Numbered from the stretch's first letter, positions 22,819 through 34,341 are shown. The stretch is 64,000 nucleotides of DNA from Physcia stellaris (GCA_018902385.1 JABSSW010000030.1:62001-126000); one strand, 5' to 3'. Notes: generated by a model not told the origin, from the letters alone. Program-made: numbers and translations.

Positions 22819-22889
22819 CATAGCCGTCAGAGCCCACATTACTCCCAGATGCAAGCTCTCCCACTAACTCCGTCCGAACCGGTATGACC

Positions 22890-23882
22890 TTAATACACTC
22901 CACGATATCCACTTCCTCCGTAATGGTCACAGCATTCACAGTCCATATGGAGGCTATGCGCTGGATACGTGCTGGACCGCCGTGGTGGAGGCTGTGGGTA
23001 TTCGTTGCGGCTGCGACCTCCGCGGCTGTAAGGTTCACGGCTTCCGTAGGCTCCTGCATACTCATAATCATCTGGCATGGTACCAGGATACTGGGATTGA
23101 TGCTCGTAGCGTCTTCTGTCAGCGAATGAGTCTCTCGCAAATGGATCTGAGTCTTCAGGGTAACGGAGATCCGATCCTTCGGCAAACGTAGCACTCCTCA
23201 TTCCTCGCCCATGAGCCGGTCGATCTTCGTATCTGGAAGAGTGCTGGCCGCGGCGGGGAGCAGAATGAATGTTGTTGGGCATACCAGAATGGGCTCCTCC
23301 GAAGGCTCCGGCGTCGAAAGTTGGGTGGCTAGATCCAGAGGGGTATCCTCGCCCTCCGATGTAAGGTTCATCATCAGAGAATGTGCCGCCAGAGTAGTAA
23401 TCATCTTGATCAGTGGACTCAGGAGAATAGAAACCACGCCGATATGGATCGTCCAGTGAGTCATCCCTGGATCGGTGTAGCCGAGGATCATGTTGACCTC
23501 GCCTAGAGGAGTATCTTCTCCCTCGGATGTGAACATCATCATCAGAGAACGTGCCATCGGAGTAGTAATCCTCTTCATCGGAGAAACTAGAACCATAGAA
23601 ACTTTCATGGCGATATAGATCGTCCAGTGAATCATCTCTCGCTGGGTGTCGGCGAGGACCATGCTGACCTGGCATTGTCGATCGCCTTCCTCTTCCACGT
23701 TGTCCATTCTCGTCACGTTCCGGTTGGTTTCCGGTAGAACGACCTGTGTCTTTTGCAGGTTCGCTTTCGTTTGTGTCTACCGGGATTGGATTCCCATCAG
23801 GATCTTCGACCGTGTAGGGCTCATTGTCGCTCTTGTGGCGCGGATTGGCATAACTGCCGCGACCATGCCGAGAGCCATACAT
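22890..23882 (-). CDS. Intrinsically disordered Arg/Asp/Tyr-rich repeat protein
   Basis: Single-exon frame of 330 residues from the ATG at 23882. It is low complexity, rich in Arg, Asp, Ser, Gly and Tyr, with no globular domain or signal peptide. Two tandem repeats of about 55 residues (about residues 70-180) share RDDSLDD, then DYYSDGTFSDD or DYYSGGTFSDD, then a GRRYSS or GRGYPS tail. The C-terminus has a proline run (PQPPPRRSS) and cysteines (MDCECCDHYG). Such sequences suit RNA-binding or condensate scaffolds, but that is inference. The other minus-strand frame here (22772-23194) is a shadow. The gene ends next to the second AT-rich block. It is a real gene if the long open frame and the repeat-preserved reading are taken as evidence; it is not a family I recognise. 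Confidence 0.6.
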   Translation of the reverse strand: MYGSRHGRGSYANPRHKSDNEPYTVEDPDGNPIPVDTNESEPAKDTGRSTGNQPERDENGQRGRGRRSTMPGQHGPRRHPARDDSLDDLYRHESFYGSSFSDEEDYYSDGTFSDDDVHIRGRRYSSRRGQHDPRLHRSRDDSLDDPYRRGFYSPESTDQDDYYSGGTFSDDEPYIGGRGYPSGSSHPTFDAGAFGGAHSGMPNNIHSAPRRGQHSSRYEDRPAHGRGMRSATFAEGSDLRYPEDSDPFARDSFADRRRYEHQSQYPGTMPDDYEYAGAYGSREPYSRGGRSRNEYPQPPPRRSSTYPAHSLHMDCECCDHYGGSGYRGVY

Positions 23883-25559
23883 ATCTTGTACTCGAAATCG
23901 GCTTGGTGATGGCGATCTGTTGCTCTTAAGTTTAGAAAATCCTGGAGTAGAGGCTTTAGCAGTGCTTTTTGGGTGTATGACAAGAATTCAAGTTGCTCAA
24001 CTTAGTTGAATGTAGAAAAGATATGCCCGAGAAAAGCCGATTAAATAGTAACGATCGCACAATGCAGTTCGTGTTCCATTGTTGAACATCAGCGTGACAA
24101 GTGACGTTCGTACTCTGATACTTTCTGTGATATTGGAGGACAATGATATGCTATGGTCTGGTGTGATGCTATCTTGCTTCTCATGCATTGTCACTGACAT
24201 ACCCATTGTGACAAAGACACATCCCCATTGTTGACACAGAGCATTTGAACATAACATAATAAACACATCATCTTCTAATCCCATCGGTAATCGTAGGTCC
24301 GTCAGGGTTACAATAGAGAATATAACATTTGGGATAGAGCATCACATATAATTCATATGCGGCCAATACATTGAGTGGTAGACTGTGCCGCCACTTCCCG
24401 GGATTCTGAAAAGGATCAACATTTTCGCATACTTACTACCCTCGAGGAGTCCAGACCTGCAACATCAAAAAGTCCCTGTGCATTGTATAAGCGAAAAGCT
24501 GGTGATATTCTTGGGTGTTGCCCCATGGACGAACAAAGAGATATCACTCATTCTCTCAAAGAACCTCTTTGATTATTATTGTTGAAGATCCTGTAGAACC
24601 CCAGGTGGCAAGAGCCGAATTAAATGCTCAGATACAACGATCGAGGCCGTCGCCAGCGGTGTAAAGACAGATTTTCGCGAGATAATCGGTCACGGCGAAG
24701 ATGGTCTCCGAGTGAGCGTCTGAAGGTCGAGGCTTCGGCGTCTCCTTATGAGTTACCTTTGAGAGACATCACGAGTTCCAGGCTGGTGTAAATTTGACGT
24801 CAATGAACTTATAGCTGAAAAACTATTAATTGTCAGAGACCGTCATTTCTCAAATGACTTACGCACCTTGATGATGTACAGTCAGCAATAGTAACGGAAA
24901 TTTTGAGGATTCTTGACGAACGAAGCGATCATGCTTTCAGACTAATCATAACGTGCCATTACCACAGATGTTTTATCAGATATTAGACAAAAATGTCAGC
25001 TTTTGCATGGATACAGCATCAGATACAAATTAGTCGAATTCATGATGCTGTTGTTGAGAAGGTTAACAAGGAACTTTGTTTATTGAAGTCTCTCGGTAAA
25101 TATCTGGTTGCTGAATTTGGAATCTTTTCGTACTAATGTACTTTCGAATCTTCTATTATGGAAGAAACTCATTCCATGTTTTGAGACTTATCGAGCCGGA
25201 GTACATGTTCTAGTGCGTATTACTTCTCAGACGATCAATATCAATGTCAAGAAAATACGAGAGTTTGAGATTTGGTCGGACAAGCCTCAACATCGTTGCC
25301 TTGACTCCATAATGAGGCTTGTGTTTCACCAGTGACCAGAGATATGTTGCAATCCAGTTTCCCCGAGCCTTTGATTGGTTCGCTTTTATTGGATGATCGC
25401 GTGGTGCCTTGGCGTCTTGGCGTTGCTTCCGTGTGTAAACAAACTCTTCTCGCGCTTGTCATTTGCTTCATACGAGGCAGCATCAAATATAAGAGTCCTG
25501 CGATGAAAGCAGCACGATTACCTTACTGCTCTGTGTACTGCTTGGCTCACACTAGTAGG
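23883..25559. other. Intergenic region, no gene recognised
   Basis: About 1.7 kb of near-normal to slightly AT-rich DNA. Short frames on both strands (24375-24585, 25108-25486) have no recognisable content. No RNA gene or terminal repeats seen. Confidence 0.5.
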
Positions 25560-25561
25560 TA

Positions 25562-26062
25562 CCGCATTAATTGACCAATAAAACAGTAAGTTATAACCCA
25601 GAGGTATGTTTTGGCCTCGATTAGAACGGTGTTTTATAATCGAAGGTGTTTTACAAGCCAAGGTGCTTAATAGGTCAGTTAGTAGAGTGACTAAGCAATT
25701 TCTAGCCAATGGAATCGTTTACCGCCCGCAATTCTGAAGCGATTTTTGATGTTTTGACTGATTCTTATTTCTCGATACCCATTATTGACTGATCATAATT
25801 TAGGATTCGAGGCATGAAGTATCAGATTGATCAGTAGGTAAATCGAAATTGAATACAATCTCAATGACAATACGATGATACTTCTATTTCCTACGATTTC
25901 AAACCAAAAACAAGGTACCTTAATTGCAGGGTCCAGGGAGGTGAAAAAAACGTACCTTATAAACAAAAACCCCCCTACCGTTCGAAAACCTCATTTGGAA
26001 CCGTGTTTTATAACCCAGAGTGTCTTATAACCCGAAGGGGTCTTATTGGCCAATTAATGCGG
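25562..26062. mobile_element. MITE-like element with terminal inverted repeats
   Basis: About 501 bp. The left end reads CCGCATTAATTGACCAATAA and the right end, read inversely, CCGCATTAATTGGCCAATAA: 19 of 20 match. Both ends are bordered by TA (25560-25561 and 26063-26064), the target duplication used by Tc1/mariner-type elements. Subterminal copies of TATAACCCAGA-like motifs occur near both ends (about 25591-25603 and 26009-26032). No transposase frame, so non-autonomous. The right end lies 23 bp from the stop codon of the NtaA-type gene, so the element probably supplies that gene's 3' flank. Confidence 0.7.
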
Positions 26063-26086
26063 TAGTACAGTTCCTTCGCCAGCTCC

Positions 26087-27859
26087 TCACTTGGGGATTG
26101 CATGTTCGTCACGTGGCACACCAGCCTTCCACCTGTACGCTGAAGCAACGTGGTCATCCAGTGGCCCTTTCTGGCCTTGTCTTCGGTAGAAATTCTCACG
26201 ATAAGTCCCTCGCGGTACCGCATAGTCTTCCCAGAAAAGTTGCCTACTTCGCAATTCAGGGACAAGGAGCTCAATGATGTCTTTGAACGACTCAGGGAAG
26301 AGCGCGTAGGCCTACCAGATTAGCTCCATTGACGCGTAGCGGGAGAAAAGTGCTTACAAAGTTAAAGCCATCAACATCGGCCTCTTTGATCCATATTTCC
26401 AAGCCATCGGCAACCTGTGATGGGGTACCGACAAGGATCGGTCCGTTGCCACCAATGCTAACATGCTCAGCGATGGTATGTTTGGTCCATTTCGAAGTTC
26501 CTGGCGAAAACCTAGCATATGCTTCGACGGTGGATCTGTTACTATTCAGCCCCGAAACGAGTTTTTCCTGACCGATTAGCCTACTTGACCGCGTTACTCT
26601 CAACGTGTCTAAGCTCCTCTTCATCACCATATTTGCCAAGGTCAATGCCAGTCCAGCCACCGAACAATGCCAAGGCTCCTTCATGGGAGGCGTAACGCCT
26701 GAAGTCCTTCAACTTATCCTGAGCTTCCTCTTCGGTACGGCCCAGGATGGGGGTAACAAGTGCAAGAACTTTGAGGTTGGAAGGATCTCGCCCATACTTC
26801 GTCTTCGCCAACTCCCTGACTTCTGCAATGTTTTTTGCACACACGGCCGGCGCATGGGCCGATACGAAAATTGCTTCCGCATGCTGAGCCGCGAACTCTT
26901 TGCCCGCTTTTGAAGTACCTGCTTGTAACAGGAGTGGTGTTCTTTGGGGACTTGGCTGACAGATGTGAGGTCCTGGGACAGTGAAGAACTTGCCTTCGTG
27001 ATTTATCTGTCGGATTAATTCTGGAGAGGAGTATATTCCCTTCTCGCGGTCTAATCGAACAGCATCGTCCCTCCAAGACGACTCAAATAATTTATACATG
27101 ACTTTCATGTACTCCTCAGCCTGAGCATATCGATCATCGTGCTAATCGCATTAGACCCGACCCTCACTGGCAAAATGGACATACCTGCGGCTGTTCTACA
27201 CGACCCATGTTGCGTGCTGCCGAGTCCAAGTAGCTTGTAACGATCTTTCACGATTTAGCGACAGCCTCTGTTGTTTGAAAGCACTTACGTTCCAGCCAAG
27301 GCTACTGTCTATCAGTCAAGGATCGTTTGGGAAAGTGTCTGACTTACCGGCCTTTGGAAAGATGGTCAACCGTTGATAGCCTTCGAGCCAGATGGTAAGG
27401 CTGCTCATATGTCGTCGAAACTGTAACACCGAATCCAATGCTGTCGGTAGAAGCCGCCATTGCTGAGATCACAGCTAATGGCTCGTTGACGGGCCATTGG
27501 GCCCCAGAGAGAATAGCAGGATCCAGGGATGCATCGTACACGTCGTAACCACCTTTTACGCATTAGCCTGATGGGTTGGTAGCTCGATGGAATTATACCC
27601 AGAACATCGGCGATGAAAATGCCATGAAACTTGGCCTTTTCAAGTAGTTTGGCCAATTCTACCCAGTGGCCAACATCATTGAAAAGCGAGGATTCGTCTT
27701 TGGGATGTCTCCAAAGTCCTGGCGACTGATGCCCGCTGCCTGCAATGGGTGTGAGCAGGCCTGCGCTTCGCTAATTCTCACCGACGACTCACACATCTCG
27801 ACGAACGCATTGAGAATTAGGCTCTTTTTCGGATCAGCGACTCCATTCTGTGCCGCCAT
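26087..27859 (-). CDS. NtaA/SnaA/DszA-type FMN-dependent monooxygenase
   Basis: Eight exons, in gene order 27793-27859, 27599-27739, 27348-27552, 27289-27304, 27185-27244, 26585-27141, 26358-26535 and 26087-26311, give 482 residues with all phases consistent and GT-AG introns of 43-53 bp. Exon 4 is only 16 bp. Landmarks of the flavin-dependent, luciferase-like family include KKSLILNAFVEMC near the N-terminus, AKFHGIFIADVLG, QWPVNEPLAVISAMA, STTYEQPYHLARR, RNMGRVEQPQ, PLLLQAGTSKAGKEFAAQHA, PSQVADGLEIWIKEADVDGF and RQLFWEDYAVPRGTYRENFY. Members oxidise small molecules using reduced FMN from a partner reductase; substrates range from chelators to sulfur heterocycles, and this one is unknown. The start is the ATG at 27859; the longer frame begins GTG. 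It is divergent from the Baeyer-Villiger-type gene, with a shared 515-bp promoter region. Confidence 0.85.
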
Positions 27860-28374
27860 TATGAACACTCTCGATATCTCTCTACTCGTTGAATGTCGCA
27901 GATGCAGCTAAAGAGGGATCTATCAACTCAAATATTGGGTGAGGACGCAAAGAGGAGTAAAGATCTAGTGATGCTATACGAATAACACCATACACCAATT
28001 ACGTCAAGCTTAGACTGGCGTAGCAAGCGAAGCTGTAAGGACAAGGGGGCATCAACAAGGCAGGAGCGTTTTGATCGTTCGCGACGCCAATCAAGAAGCC
28101 CAAAGACTCGGTGCATTATCGGAAAGTTGTGCGATGGGCTTCCAAGATGGCGTGCTCTTGGCTAGTGGGAAACCCGAATACCTTATCCCTAAGGGAAACC
28201 CAATTCCCACCTACGAAAGCTCGCTGGTTTATCTTCCTGCACATGCACAATCCCAATCCCACATACTCCCTACCCCGCACCTCATTCTTATTAGCTTCTA
28301 CAACCACCCAAACAGATTCCCTATGCCCGGACTTCCCCAGCTCGGACCATCCTGATCCACCACCAAAAACAGTG
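27860..28374. promoter_or_regulatory. Shared divergent promoter region of two monooxygenase genes
   Basis: 515 bp between the starts of two flavin monooxygenase genes transcribed away from each other. A plus-strand frame crosses it but has no family content and joins the downstream gene only by read-through. I see no unambiguous TATA box or palindromic regulator site. Confidence 0.5.
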
Positions 28375-30185
28375 ATGGGCTCCACCTCCGACAAATCAGA
28401 CTCGCCACATCCTCCCACTCAATCTCACCACTATCCCAAGTCAAACATTACACTCAATGACCGTTACATTGATGAACCTCGCACATTGAGGGTAGCCGTT
28501 ATTGGGGGAGGACTGGCTGGCATTTTGGCTGGTATCTTGTTCCCCGCCAAGGTGCCACGAATTGAGTTAGTCATCTACGACAAGAATTCAGATCTTGTGA
28601 GTCAACCCAAGGTAAACACAACCGAAACATCTAATGGGCCAAGGGAGGTACTTGGTTCGAGAATGTTTATCCGGGAGTTCGGTGCGACATTCCAGCCCAT
28701 GTCTATCAGTCTACTTTCTCGCCCAACACTCAATGGTCGGAGCAGTTCGCTACAGGCTCCGAGATCCGGGAGTACTGGCAAAGCCTTGCCCGAAAATACA
28801 ATGTCTACGACAGATGCAAGCTGAGCACCAAGGTCGAAGAGCTAGCATGGGACGAGAAAGACTCGGTTTGGACATTACTGGTAAGAGACCTCAAAACTGA
28901 TGAAACAACTTCGGAGAAGGCGGATTTTGTCCTTCCAGCAATAGGACGGTTCAATGCTTGGAAACTCCCAGACATCCCTGGTATCTCCGAGTATAGAGGG
29001 CATCTTCGGCATGCCTCCAATTGGGATCCTTCACTTGATGTATCAGGTAAATCCGTAGCTGTAATTGGGAACGGAGCAAGTGGGATTCAGCTTGTCTCCA
29101 ATATTCAAAGGCTTGTCGGCCGTTTAGATCATTATGCAAGGAACAAGACTTGGATTGCAGCATCTTGGGCCGGGGACGAACGGACATTCGAGTCCCAACC
29201 GTTTACAGATGAACAAAAGCAATCGTTCGAGGATCCTCAGACTTACCTTGATTTCAGGAAGAAGCTAGAGGACAAATACTGGAGACGGTTTGGTGCGCTA
29301 TGGCGGGGATCAGCAGCCAACATGGAGGCCCAAAAAAGTTTCACCGAGAACATGAGGAAGCGGCTCAGCAAGAAGCCGGAGCTCTTAGATAAATTGATTC
29401 CTGACTTCTCTGCAAATTGCCGCCGGCCAACGCCAGGCCCAGGATATCTTGAGGCAATCACAGAAGATAACGTAAATTACATCCAAACGCCTATCAAGAG
29501 AATTACAGAAACTGGAATCGAGACAACGGATGGTACGACAAGAGCTGTAGATGCCATTCTCTGTGCCACTGGAGCGAATGTTGACATGGCACCTCCCTTT
29601 CCTATCCGCGCATATGGAGTTGACCTTGCAGCTGCTTGGAAATCTGACGGTGACTACACTTTTCCTTACACCTATTTTGGACTCGCCACACCGGGCTTTC
29701 CGAATCTCCTCTTTGTACACGGAGCTCACGGCACTGGCGCGTCGGGAACCGTCCCACAAGCTGTTGAGATCCAGTTGACCTATTACGCCAAAGTTTTACG
29801 CAAAGCTGCAAGGGAAGGAATCAGAACCATGACACCCTCGAAGAAGGCTGCCGATGATTTTCTGGATTACTCCGACGCCTTTTTCGCGAGGACCGTTCTG
29901 TCAGACAACTGTAGTTCATGGTATAACAGTGGACGGCCAGGTTCACGAATCCATGGGCTATGGCCGGGTAGTGGGATGCATATCACCGCGGTCCGTCGGG
30001 AGCCTCGCTGGGAAGACTGGGAATATGAGTATCTTTCGGAAAGCGGCAACAGGTTCGAATGGTTTCTAGGGAACGGCTGGACGAAGAAGGAGACAGACCC
30101 GAATTCGGAAGCAACATCATATCTAAAGCTACCGTCGCAAATTGACCTGCGCGACCTACACGAGAGCTGGTGGGACTTACCATGA
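28375..30185 (+). CDS. Baeyer-Villiger-type FAD/NADPH monooxygenase
   Basis: Two exons (28375-28596 and 28644-30185, 47-bp intron) encode 587 residues, normal for the family. FAD-binding VAVIGGGLAGI lies at about residues 41-50. NADPH-binding VIGNGASG is at about 214-221. The fingerprint YRGHLRHASNW (about 191-201) fits FxGxxxHxxxW with Tyr for Phe. GGTWFENVYPGVRCDIP follows the FAD site as expected. The C-terminal half continues with ILCATGANVD and the aromatic-rich WDWEYEYL-like region around 560. Such enzymes insert oxygen next to a carbonyl or oxidise heteroatoms. The frame extends upstream through a proline/histidine-rich stretch without family content, so the ATG at 28375 is preferred. 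It pairs head-to-head with the NtaA-type monooxygenase and is followed by a transporter, suggesting a small catabolic or secondary-metabolite unit. Confidence 0.88.
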
Positions 30186-30681
30186 CCGCTATCCTGCTAT
30201 ATGTGAGACAAAGCTCGCCACAAGCCTAGCTATTAAGCAGATTCGATCTCTTTTTCTGGCACGCTGATATTGGACTTTGGATAGATAAAATGGGAGTCCT
30301 GATACTTTGTCTTTGTGTGCTGATATTGCAGGCCATACATAGATGCCGTCTAGTGCCGCGCACCAGGTTCTCCTAGGGCCTATCAGCCCGCAAGAAACGC
30401 GCCTTACTCATTACCCGGATTGAGGAGAGATTGTCCCAGCTTTTCTAGCACGATACCTGTTTCGTCTGGTATCCCTCACATCATGAGCCCCGCGCCAGAA
30501 TTTGAGCTCTTACTGAATCGAGTTACGTGGGCTGCAGGTAGAGGATTGCGTGCTCATTCGACATCTACCCGAGAATGGTAACATAAGTAGTTCATGGGAC
30601 ACATCCCTCCTCTCATAAAGTAACCGGAAGTCGGGTACCTCATCTCATCCACTCGTCTTTTCTGGGGTTATATTGTCCACT
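30186..30681. promoter_or_regulatory. Intergenic promoter region of UNC93-like transporter gene
   Basis: About 500 bases between tandem genes, normal composition. It contains the end of the monooxygenase transcript and the transporter promoter. No clear core motif beyond a weak TTATATTG near 30668. Confidence 0.45.
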
Positions 30682-32351
30682 ATGGCAAAGGAACCCACCC
30701 TGGACCTGACAGAGACCCCTCCACCCGTACAGGAGCAGTATCCAGGTAAGTTCAAATCAATGCCATGTCATCTCTCCACTCATAAGCGAACACAGTGAAA
30801 TGGTACCGTTCGACGTTCTTCAACATTACCATTCTTGGGCTGTGTAATTTCGCAGCACCAGGAATATGGGGCGCCATGAACTCTCTGGGTGCTGGTGGAG
30901 CAGCATCGCCACGCCTTATTAACGCTGCTAATTCTCTGACTTTCTGCTTGATGGTCGTGTCATGCTATTTCTCAAGTGTGATTGTGCATTACATCGGCAT
31001 CAAGGGCGCGTTGATCTTCGGCACGTATGTTCAAATCCAGATACGCTCAGGCACGACGTCACTCACAATCTTCAAGTGTCGGCTATGCCCCATTTGCAGC
31101 AGGGCTGTACACAAATAATCGATTTGGTACTGAGTGGCTCACTCTCTTTGGTGCAGCGCTTTGCGGGATCTCCGCCGGCGTGTTCTGGATGGCTGAAGCT
31201 GCTATCGCAATCGCCTATCCGGAGCCTTGGAACAAAGGCAAAGCTCTGGGCTACTGGCTCACGTACCGATTAGGCGGCCAAATCTTGGGCGGCGCGATCA
31301 ACCTAGGTCTCAATGCAGACAGAGATCAAGCCGGGAAGGTCTCGTACACTGTTTTTCTCGTCTTCATTGCTCTCCAAGCAAGCGGGCCATTTGTTGCCCT
31401 GTTACTGAATCGACCGGAGAAGGTCCAACGGCGGGATGGTAGAAGAGTCAATCTAACGATCGCTCGGAACCCATGGTATGAGATCAAGGCGACGACTAGA
31501 CTGTTCTTCGGCAAGAATTTTCTCTTGATAGTCCTATTTATCGGTCAGGCTGTCTTCGCGGAAGCCGTCTTCTTTACGTACCTTGCGTGTAGGTGATACG
31601 AAATTCCCTCCCAGTGAAATTGGTGAGCTGACCTGCTCCAAGTGTGGTTCTCCGTGAGAGCTCGGGCACTGGGTTCTTTCCTATCTGGAATCGTGGCCGT
31701 AACGGCCGGCAACCTTCTGGGGGTATTTTCTCTCGCGGTCTCTCTACAGATGTTATGCTGATAGAGGTCTAGCTGTGGATCGATCGGACAAAAGTGTCGC
31801 TCATGACCCGAGCTCGATCTTCGTTCTGGCTCATTGTTACCTTCCAAGGAGGATGGTGGATCTGGGTCACGGTGCTGGCGACCAAATTCCACCAGTCTCC
31901 ACGAACCTATGACTGGTTGAGTCCAGGCTTTGGCCACGCCTTTGCCGTTTACATATTCCTAACCATCGGATTTCAGATTAATTACCTCTTTCTGTGCGTC
32001 GTGCCACTAATCACATTAGTACGATATTGGTATTGGGTCGCTAACGCATTCAGGTATTTCATAATCACCAATCTAGCTGAGACCGAAGATCAGGTGATTA
32101 GATATGCAGCGCTGCTGCGCGGAACGGAGTCGGCGTGGCAAGCTGTCAGCTATGGACTGACGTCCGTTCCCATCATGGGTGCCGTTGGTGCCATCTACAT
32201 CAACTTCGGTCTTTGGGCTATCGCTATTGCCCCAGCTTGGCTTTTGATTCGGCGCTTCGGGGCTGATCAGGAACACTATGGACACGATGGCAAGCCCGAA
32301 GTCGAGCATGGATCACGTGACGGGGCTAGCGATGACGGAAGAGTAAAGTAA
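30682..32351 (+). CDS. UNC93-like MFS transporter (first copy)
   Basis: Six exons (30682-30745, 30796-31024, 31077-31588, 31643-31722, 31773-31993, 32054-32351) with GT-AG introns of 50-60 bp give 467 residues, all phases consistent. Family landmarks are FNITILGLCNFAAPGIWGAM, MNSLGAGGAASP, FWMAEAAIAIAYPEPWNKGK and YAALLRGTESAWQAVSYGL. Between them are about eleven hydrophobic segments typical of the UNC93-like branch of the major facilitator superfamily. These are plasma-membrane proteins of poorly known substrate in fungi. The last intron (31994-32053) is 60 bp and open in frame, so its retention would add 20 residues; splicing restores the conserved FLYFIITNLAE join. Position behind two monooxygenase genes suggests it moves their substrate or product. 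It is distantly related to the gene at 40705-42383. Confidence 0.85.
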
Positions 32352-33216
32352 TTCTCGATATAATAATTTCGTTGTGGACAGGTTTCGATCCCCTGCGATG
32401 GGGAATCGATTACAGAGATGAACATACCTGTCTGGATAGAATCGATATTGCATGGCGGTCCTAGAACTCTGGCTCAAATATACCTCTCTTATCTAGACGC
32501 GCCAGGGATATCCATCCACTCTTCACACTAAGCATACCCGATAGCTTTGGACTTTCTTCGCGTCTTAGCGCGCAAGCCTTCGCCCAATCATTTCAGTAAG
32601 GCATTTTCCTCCTGGTGGCATATTTCCTCATATGCATTTGGTGTAGCACTTCTGTTCTTGGTGGATCTTAGCGAAGAGCCAGCGGAAGTCAGCCCCGGAA
32701 GAACCCCTACAGTTCCGCTGCCGGGATCCCCAAGCACAGCTTTCATTCATCCAAGTCTTCATGGAAAACTACGTTTAAACATCATGACACTTTTTAACAG
32801 GACAGTAAATTTATTCCGAGTCTTTAGATGGGCTATCGAGTCTGCTTTGCTAGTAGATATGAGGCTGTTGCAAGATCAGCAGGAAGGATGACCCGCACTT
32901 GTGAATCGTCACGTGTGCATATGATTCCAGATCGTCACGCCGATCAACCTTTGTCGTCGTCTCCTCTTTGGATCACAAGCCGTTTTGCTCGCTACTCTCA
33001 TATATCGAGTGTTCTCATGAGTACATTCCCGTGCGTCACGGTCCGAGGTTGCGCCTAGTCCTGTGAAGATCGCTTACACTGTATTGCGACCCTATGATTT
33101 TGCTCCTCGGCCAAAAGAGTTGGTAGAGGCGCCCATCGCATAATTTTCTCTCTCCACCCCCGAATGGCATCTTGCAGGCCCCTCTATCAATCACGCTGCT
33201 CATCTCACTTTCCACT
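32352..33216. other. Intergenic region
   Basis: About 865 bases. Frames at 32547-32891 and 32828-33058 start at or near TTG codons or lack family content. No repeats seen. Confidence 0.5.
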
Positions 33217-34341
33217 ATGGTATATTGGCTTTTACTGCACTGTATAATTGTGGGTCATGCTGCAGCCATTGCCCAAGCTTTCCCTTTTGCAAATGACTCT
33301 TCCATAGAACCGTCCAAGCTCTGGTTGGGGGAAGACGACGATCCTCGCTTTTCAATGAACATCGTCATGAGTGATACAACATTGCCTCCTACTGCCCTCC
33401 TGATGAACGCCGTCGAGTTGTCTGCTCGCTATGCCCAATTGGACTTTCTAGGCCGCACCCCCCAACGCTCCGGCATCGTGCTTCCCCAATTCCCGCAGGT
33501 CGAGATTGCCGTCGTACCAGCTGCCCATTCAAGATCGATAGAGGTCCGTTTGATCATATACACCATCTACGCTACAATGCTAGACATGATATACTTCAAA
33601 CGATTCTACGAAAGTGAAGTCGAGATCAGTTGGGAGGGTCGAATCAAGGGATACGTATACTTCACTCCATCCGAAAACGCCGCCTTCCGCCCCAATCTCC
33701 AACCCCAAAATCCGAATTCCTCTACGCCAGACAGCACCCCTCACCTCCAGAATCAGAAACTCAACAGCGCGCCCCAGCCCGTCAATGCCAACTTCGACTG
33801 GGCTCCGATCTACAAACCCGGCGGCGAAAACATCGCGCCCAACGACGTTTTCCTCCTCGCCCTCGGCGCCATCAAAGTCGTCGCCCCCTTCCCCACAACC
33901 GACAAAGTGCCCGGGCCGTTCCACATCGGCTCCGCAGGGGTCAACGCAAACCTCCAGATCATCATGCAGCACGGGCGCATGCCGAGACCGGTGCCGCCCT
34001 TCTTCCGGTATTCGCACATTGTGGAGGCGGTGAGGAGGATTCCGGGGTGGATGCTGGGGCGGAGGAGGTTTGCGGAGTTTTTTTGCTCGGTTGAGGTTGG
34101 GGGGCGGTCGGTGGGGGTTTTGCTTATGGAGAAGGGGCCGTTTAATCCGGATCTTGAGGAGGGGGGAGGGTGTCTGCTGCTTGAGCTTTTGGCTGCGGGT
34201 TGGGCTCTGTACGATTGCGTCTTGAAGATCAGACTTACTGGAAGAGATTTTTTAAGCGCTATCGGAATGAGAGCAAGAAGCGCGATCATTGTCTTGGAAG
34301 ATTGTCTGTACAACTCTCTAAGGGTGATATTGTTCGATTGA
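33217..34341 (+). CDS. Uncharacterised secreted or membrane-anchored fungal protein
   Basis: Single-exon model of 374 residues from the ATG at 33217; the frame upstream starts at TTG. The N-terminus is a plausible signal peptide (MVYWLLLHCIIVGHAAAIAQ). The body follows a pattern I recall in hypothetical proteins of Dothideomycetes. An early block is TALLMNAVELSARYAQLDF. A middle block reads YATMLDMIYFKRFYESEVEI then WEGRIKGYVYF. A linker rich in Pro, Asn, Ser and Gln is followed by GENIAPNDVFLLALGAIKVV, PPFFRYSHIVEAVRRIPGWM and RRFAEFFCSVEVGG. Function is unknown. The coding part is GC-rich around 33700-34150, then the last 60 residues change composition and may be read-through past an unrecognised intron, so the 3' end is uncertain. 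Confidence 0.65.
   Translation: MVYWLLLHCIIVGHAAAIAQAFPFANDSSIEPSKLWLGEDDDPRFSMNIVMSDTTLPPTALLMNAVELSARYAQLDFLGRTPQRSGIVLPQFPQVEIAVVPAAHSRSIEVRLIIYTIYATMLDMIYFKRFYESEVEISWEGRIKGYVYFTPSENAAFRPNLQPQNPNSSTPDSTPHLQNQKLNSAPQPVNANFDWAPIYKPGGENIAPNDVFLLALGAIKVVAPFPTTDKVPGPFHIGSAGVNANLQIIMQHGRMPRPVPPFFRYSHIVEAVRRIPGWMLGRRRFAEFFCSVEVGGRSVGVLLMEKGPFNPDLEEGGGCLLLELLAAGWALYDCVLKIRLTGRDFLSAIGMRARSAIIVLEDCLYNSLRVILFD

Noticed and set aside
23197-23716. Second minus-strand frame of 172 codons overlapping the disordered protein gene
   Set aside because: It is a shadow frame of the longer 22890-23882 gene with Met/Thr-rich translation.
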